Assembly (NCBI RefSeq): GCF_900188415.1 | Contig: NZ_FZNV01000004.1 | Coordinates: 232,763-296,762 of the forward strand | Length of the DNA: 64,000 bases | Direction of reading: 5' to 3' | Source: Maribacter sedimenticola | GTDB lineage: Bacteria > Bacteroidota > Bacteroidia > Flavobacteriales > Flavobacteriaceae | Part shown: piece by piece, positions 63,213 through 64,000 of the stretch | How the letters are laid out: each line of letters opens with the position of its first letter | How positions within the stretch are numbered: position 1 is the first letter of the stretch | Notes under the pieces: model-generated | Told to the model about the DNA's origin: nothing | What the model saw: only the letters and a program-made list of their open reading frames with translations | The model's database searches: none | Position numbers and translations under genes: made by a program

Positions 63213-64000
63213 ATGAAAACGTTTACCTCTATAGCTTATTTCATGACGATCTTTGCATCGTTAGTTACAAGTTTAACATTTGCCCAAACACCCTCAACTG
63301 AAGGAGAATGGAGCCCGGTTCTTAATATGGGCATTGTACCAGTTGCGGCCGCGAATCTTCCCGATGGCAGGCTGATCACATGGGCATCTAAATTTCCCGA
63401 TACGTATACCGAGGTAGGCGACGGCATGACCTATACGGCGATTTTCGACCCGACTATAGGTCTGCACGGTCAGGCACTTCCCTTTACCCAGACCCCTACC
63501 AATCACGATATGTTCTGTCCCGGCATCAACAACCTGCCCGATGGCAGGATCCTGGTCGCAGGAGGCACCAGTAGCGAACGCACGACCATTTACGATCCAA
63601 TAACGGAGAATTGGACAAGGGCGGCCGATATGAATATACCAAGAGGGTATCAGGGCAACGTTACGCTTTCCGACGGTTCTGTGTTTACGGTTGGTGGTTC
63701 TTGGAGCGGTAGTAACCTTCCATCGACCAACGGTGGCAAGAATGGAGAATTGTACACACCGGAGACTGGTTGGATTCTAAAGAATGGCATTAAAGGTAAT
63801 GAGCTTTTTACTATTAATGACGCGACTGAAGAAGAACCAGGCCTTTACAGAATTGACAATCATGTATGGTTATGGGAAAATTCGAACGGTACCCTTTTTA
63901 AATTAGGACCTGGAGAAATGATGCAACGTATAGATCTTTCCGGAGATGGCTCAATGGTGAATGTCGGTCTACGTGATGATGATACCTACTCTATGAAGGG
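63213..64000 (+). CDS. Secreted galactose-oxidase-like copper radical oxidase (N-terminal part)
   Basis: 263 residues seen; the gene runs off the right edge. Signal peptide to about residue 25 (LTFAQ), then a kelch-type beta-propeller (GGRILVAGG-like blades, IYDPITENWTRAADM). Cys102 (HDMFCPGI), Tyr146 (RGYQG) and Trp164 (GGSWSG) occur in the galactose oxidase contexts and at the same spacings (44 and 18) as Cys228, Tyr272 and Trp290 of the fungal enzyme, so the Cys-Tyr cofactor could form. The other copper ligands lie past the edge. It would oxidise a primary alcohol of galactose or a similar sugar outside the cell. About 53% GC at the start, dropping to about 37% after 63760. Confidence 0.88.
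   Translation, partial: MKTFTSIAYFMTIFASLVTSLTFAQTPSTEGEWSPVLNMGIVPVAAANLPDGRLITWASKFPDTYTEVGDGMTYTAIFDPTIGLHGQALPFTQTPTNHDMFCPGINNLPDGRILVAGGTSSERTTIYDPITENWTRAADMNIPRGYQGNVTLSDGSVFTVGGSWSGSNLPSTNGGKNGELYTPETGWILKNGIKGNELFTINDATEEEPGLYRIDNHVWLWENSNGTLFKLGPGEMMQRIDLSGDGSMVNVGLRDDDTYSMK

Noticed and set aside
1..64000. tRNA, rRNA, CRISPR, insertion sequence, prophage or integron.
   Set aside because: I looked for tRNA T-arm patterns, regular spacer repeats and transposase or integrase motifs and found none I could support by eye.

Overview
The window is chromosomal DNA of a marine-type flavobacterium (Bacteroidota, Flavobacteriaceae). The evidence is the AT-rich composition, the TAnnTTTG-type (Bacteroidota sigma) promoter boxes, the near absence of Shine-Dalgarno sequences, outer-membrane receptors of the carboxypeptidase-regulatory/plug type, LytTR and HisKA_2 signalling, and a complete set of Bacteroidota-style housekeeping proteins. 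I saw no tRNA, rRNA, CRISPR array, insertion sequence or phage gene.

Layout. 1-2084: C-terminally truncated metzincin-like zinc metalloprotease (minus). 2280-5578: circularly permuted ATP-grasp, alpha-E and transglutaminase triad. 5643-6744: prfB with a programmed +1 frameshift. 6807-10262: ArsC-family protein, a Gly/Tyr-rich secreted protein and an outer-membrane beta-barrel receptor. 10327-18878: two tiny membrane proteins, fumC, a coiled-coil membrane protein, an MBL-fold lipoprotein, ettA, a Gfo/Idh/MocA oxidoreductase and an acyl-CoA carboxylase beta subunit. 18922-27050: three proteins that carry carboxypeptidase-regulatory and plug-like segments but no beta-barrel, two of them with vWA domains; a decayed fourth copy lies between the first two and a secreted M24 peptidase lies inside the group. 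27144-40572: menaquinone genes menE, menC, menA, menD, menF and a hotdog thioesterase (possible MenI), interleaved with a CPBP protease, an SDR, a TPR histidine kinase and LytTR regulator pair, a SPOR protein, a CvfB-like S1 protein and a DUF2853 protein. 40638-55664: small enzymes and housekeeping genes (dnaK, sdaA, a DUF294/exonuclease pair, purC, phoH-like, SAM hydrolase, dnaN, mnmE). 55680-62723: an exopolysaccharide export module (CpsB phosphatase, Wzc-like kinase, Wza-like exporter, FlaA1/CapD-type dehydratase, DegT aminotransferase). 63213 to the end: start of a secreted galactose-oxidase-like copper radical oxidase.

How the genes work together. The men genes supply menaquinone for respiration, but no menB or recognisable menH is here. 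The dehydratase and aminotransferase would make a 4-amino-4,6-dideoxy sugar nucleotide, and Wza/Wzc/CpsB would control export of the polymer; the glycosyltransferases must lie elsewhere. The oxidase divergent from this cluster has Cys102, Tyr146 and Trp164 at exactly the 44- and 18-residue spacings of the fungal galactose oxidase cofactor, so it could act on a galactose-containing glycan.

The points most worth following are that oxidase, the barrel-less plug/vWA family with its decayed sibling, the 21-bp-phased repeats between the LytTR regulator and the kinase, a one-base disruption in the T tract of the Wza-like signal peptide, and promoter boxes placed so close to start codons that several mRNAs should be leaderless.
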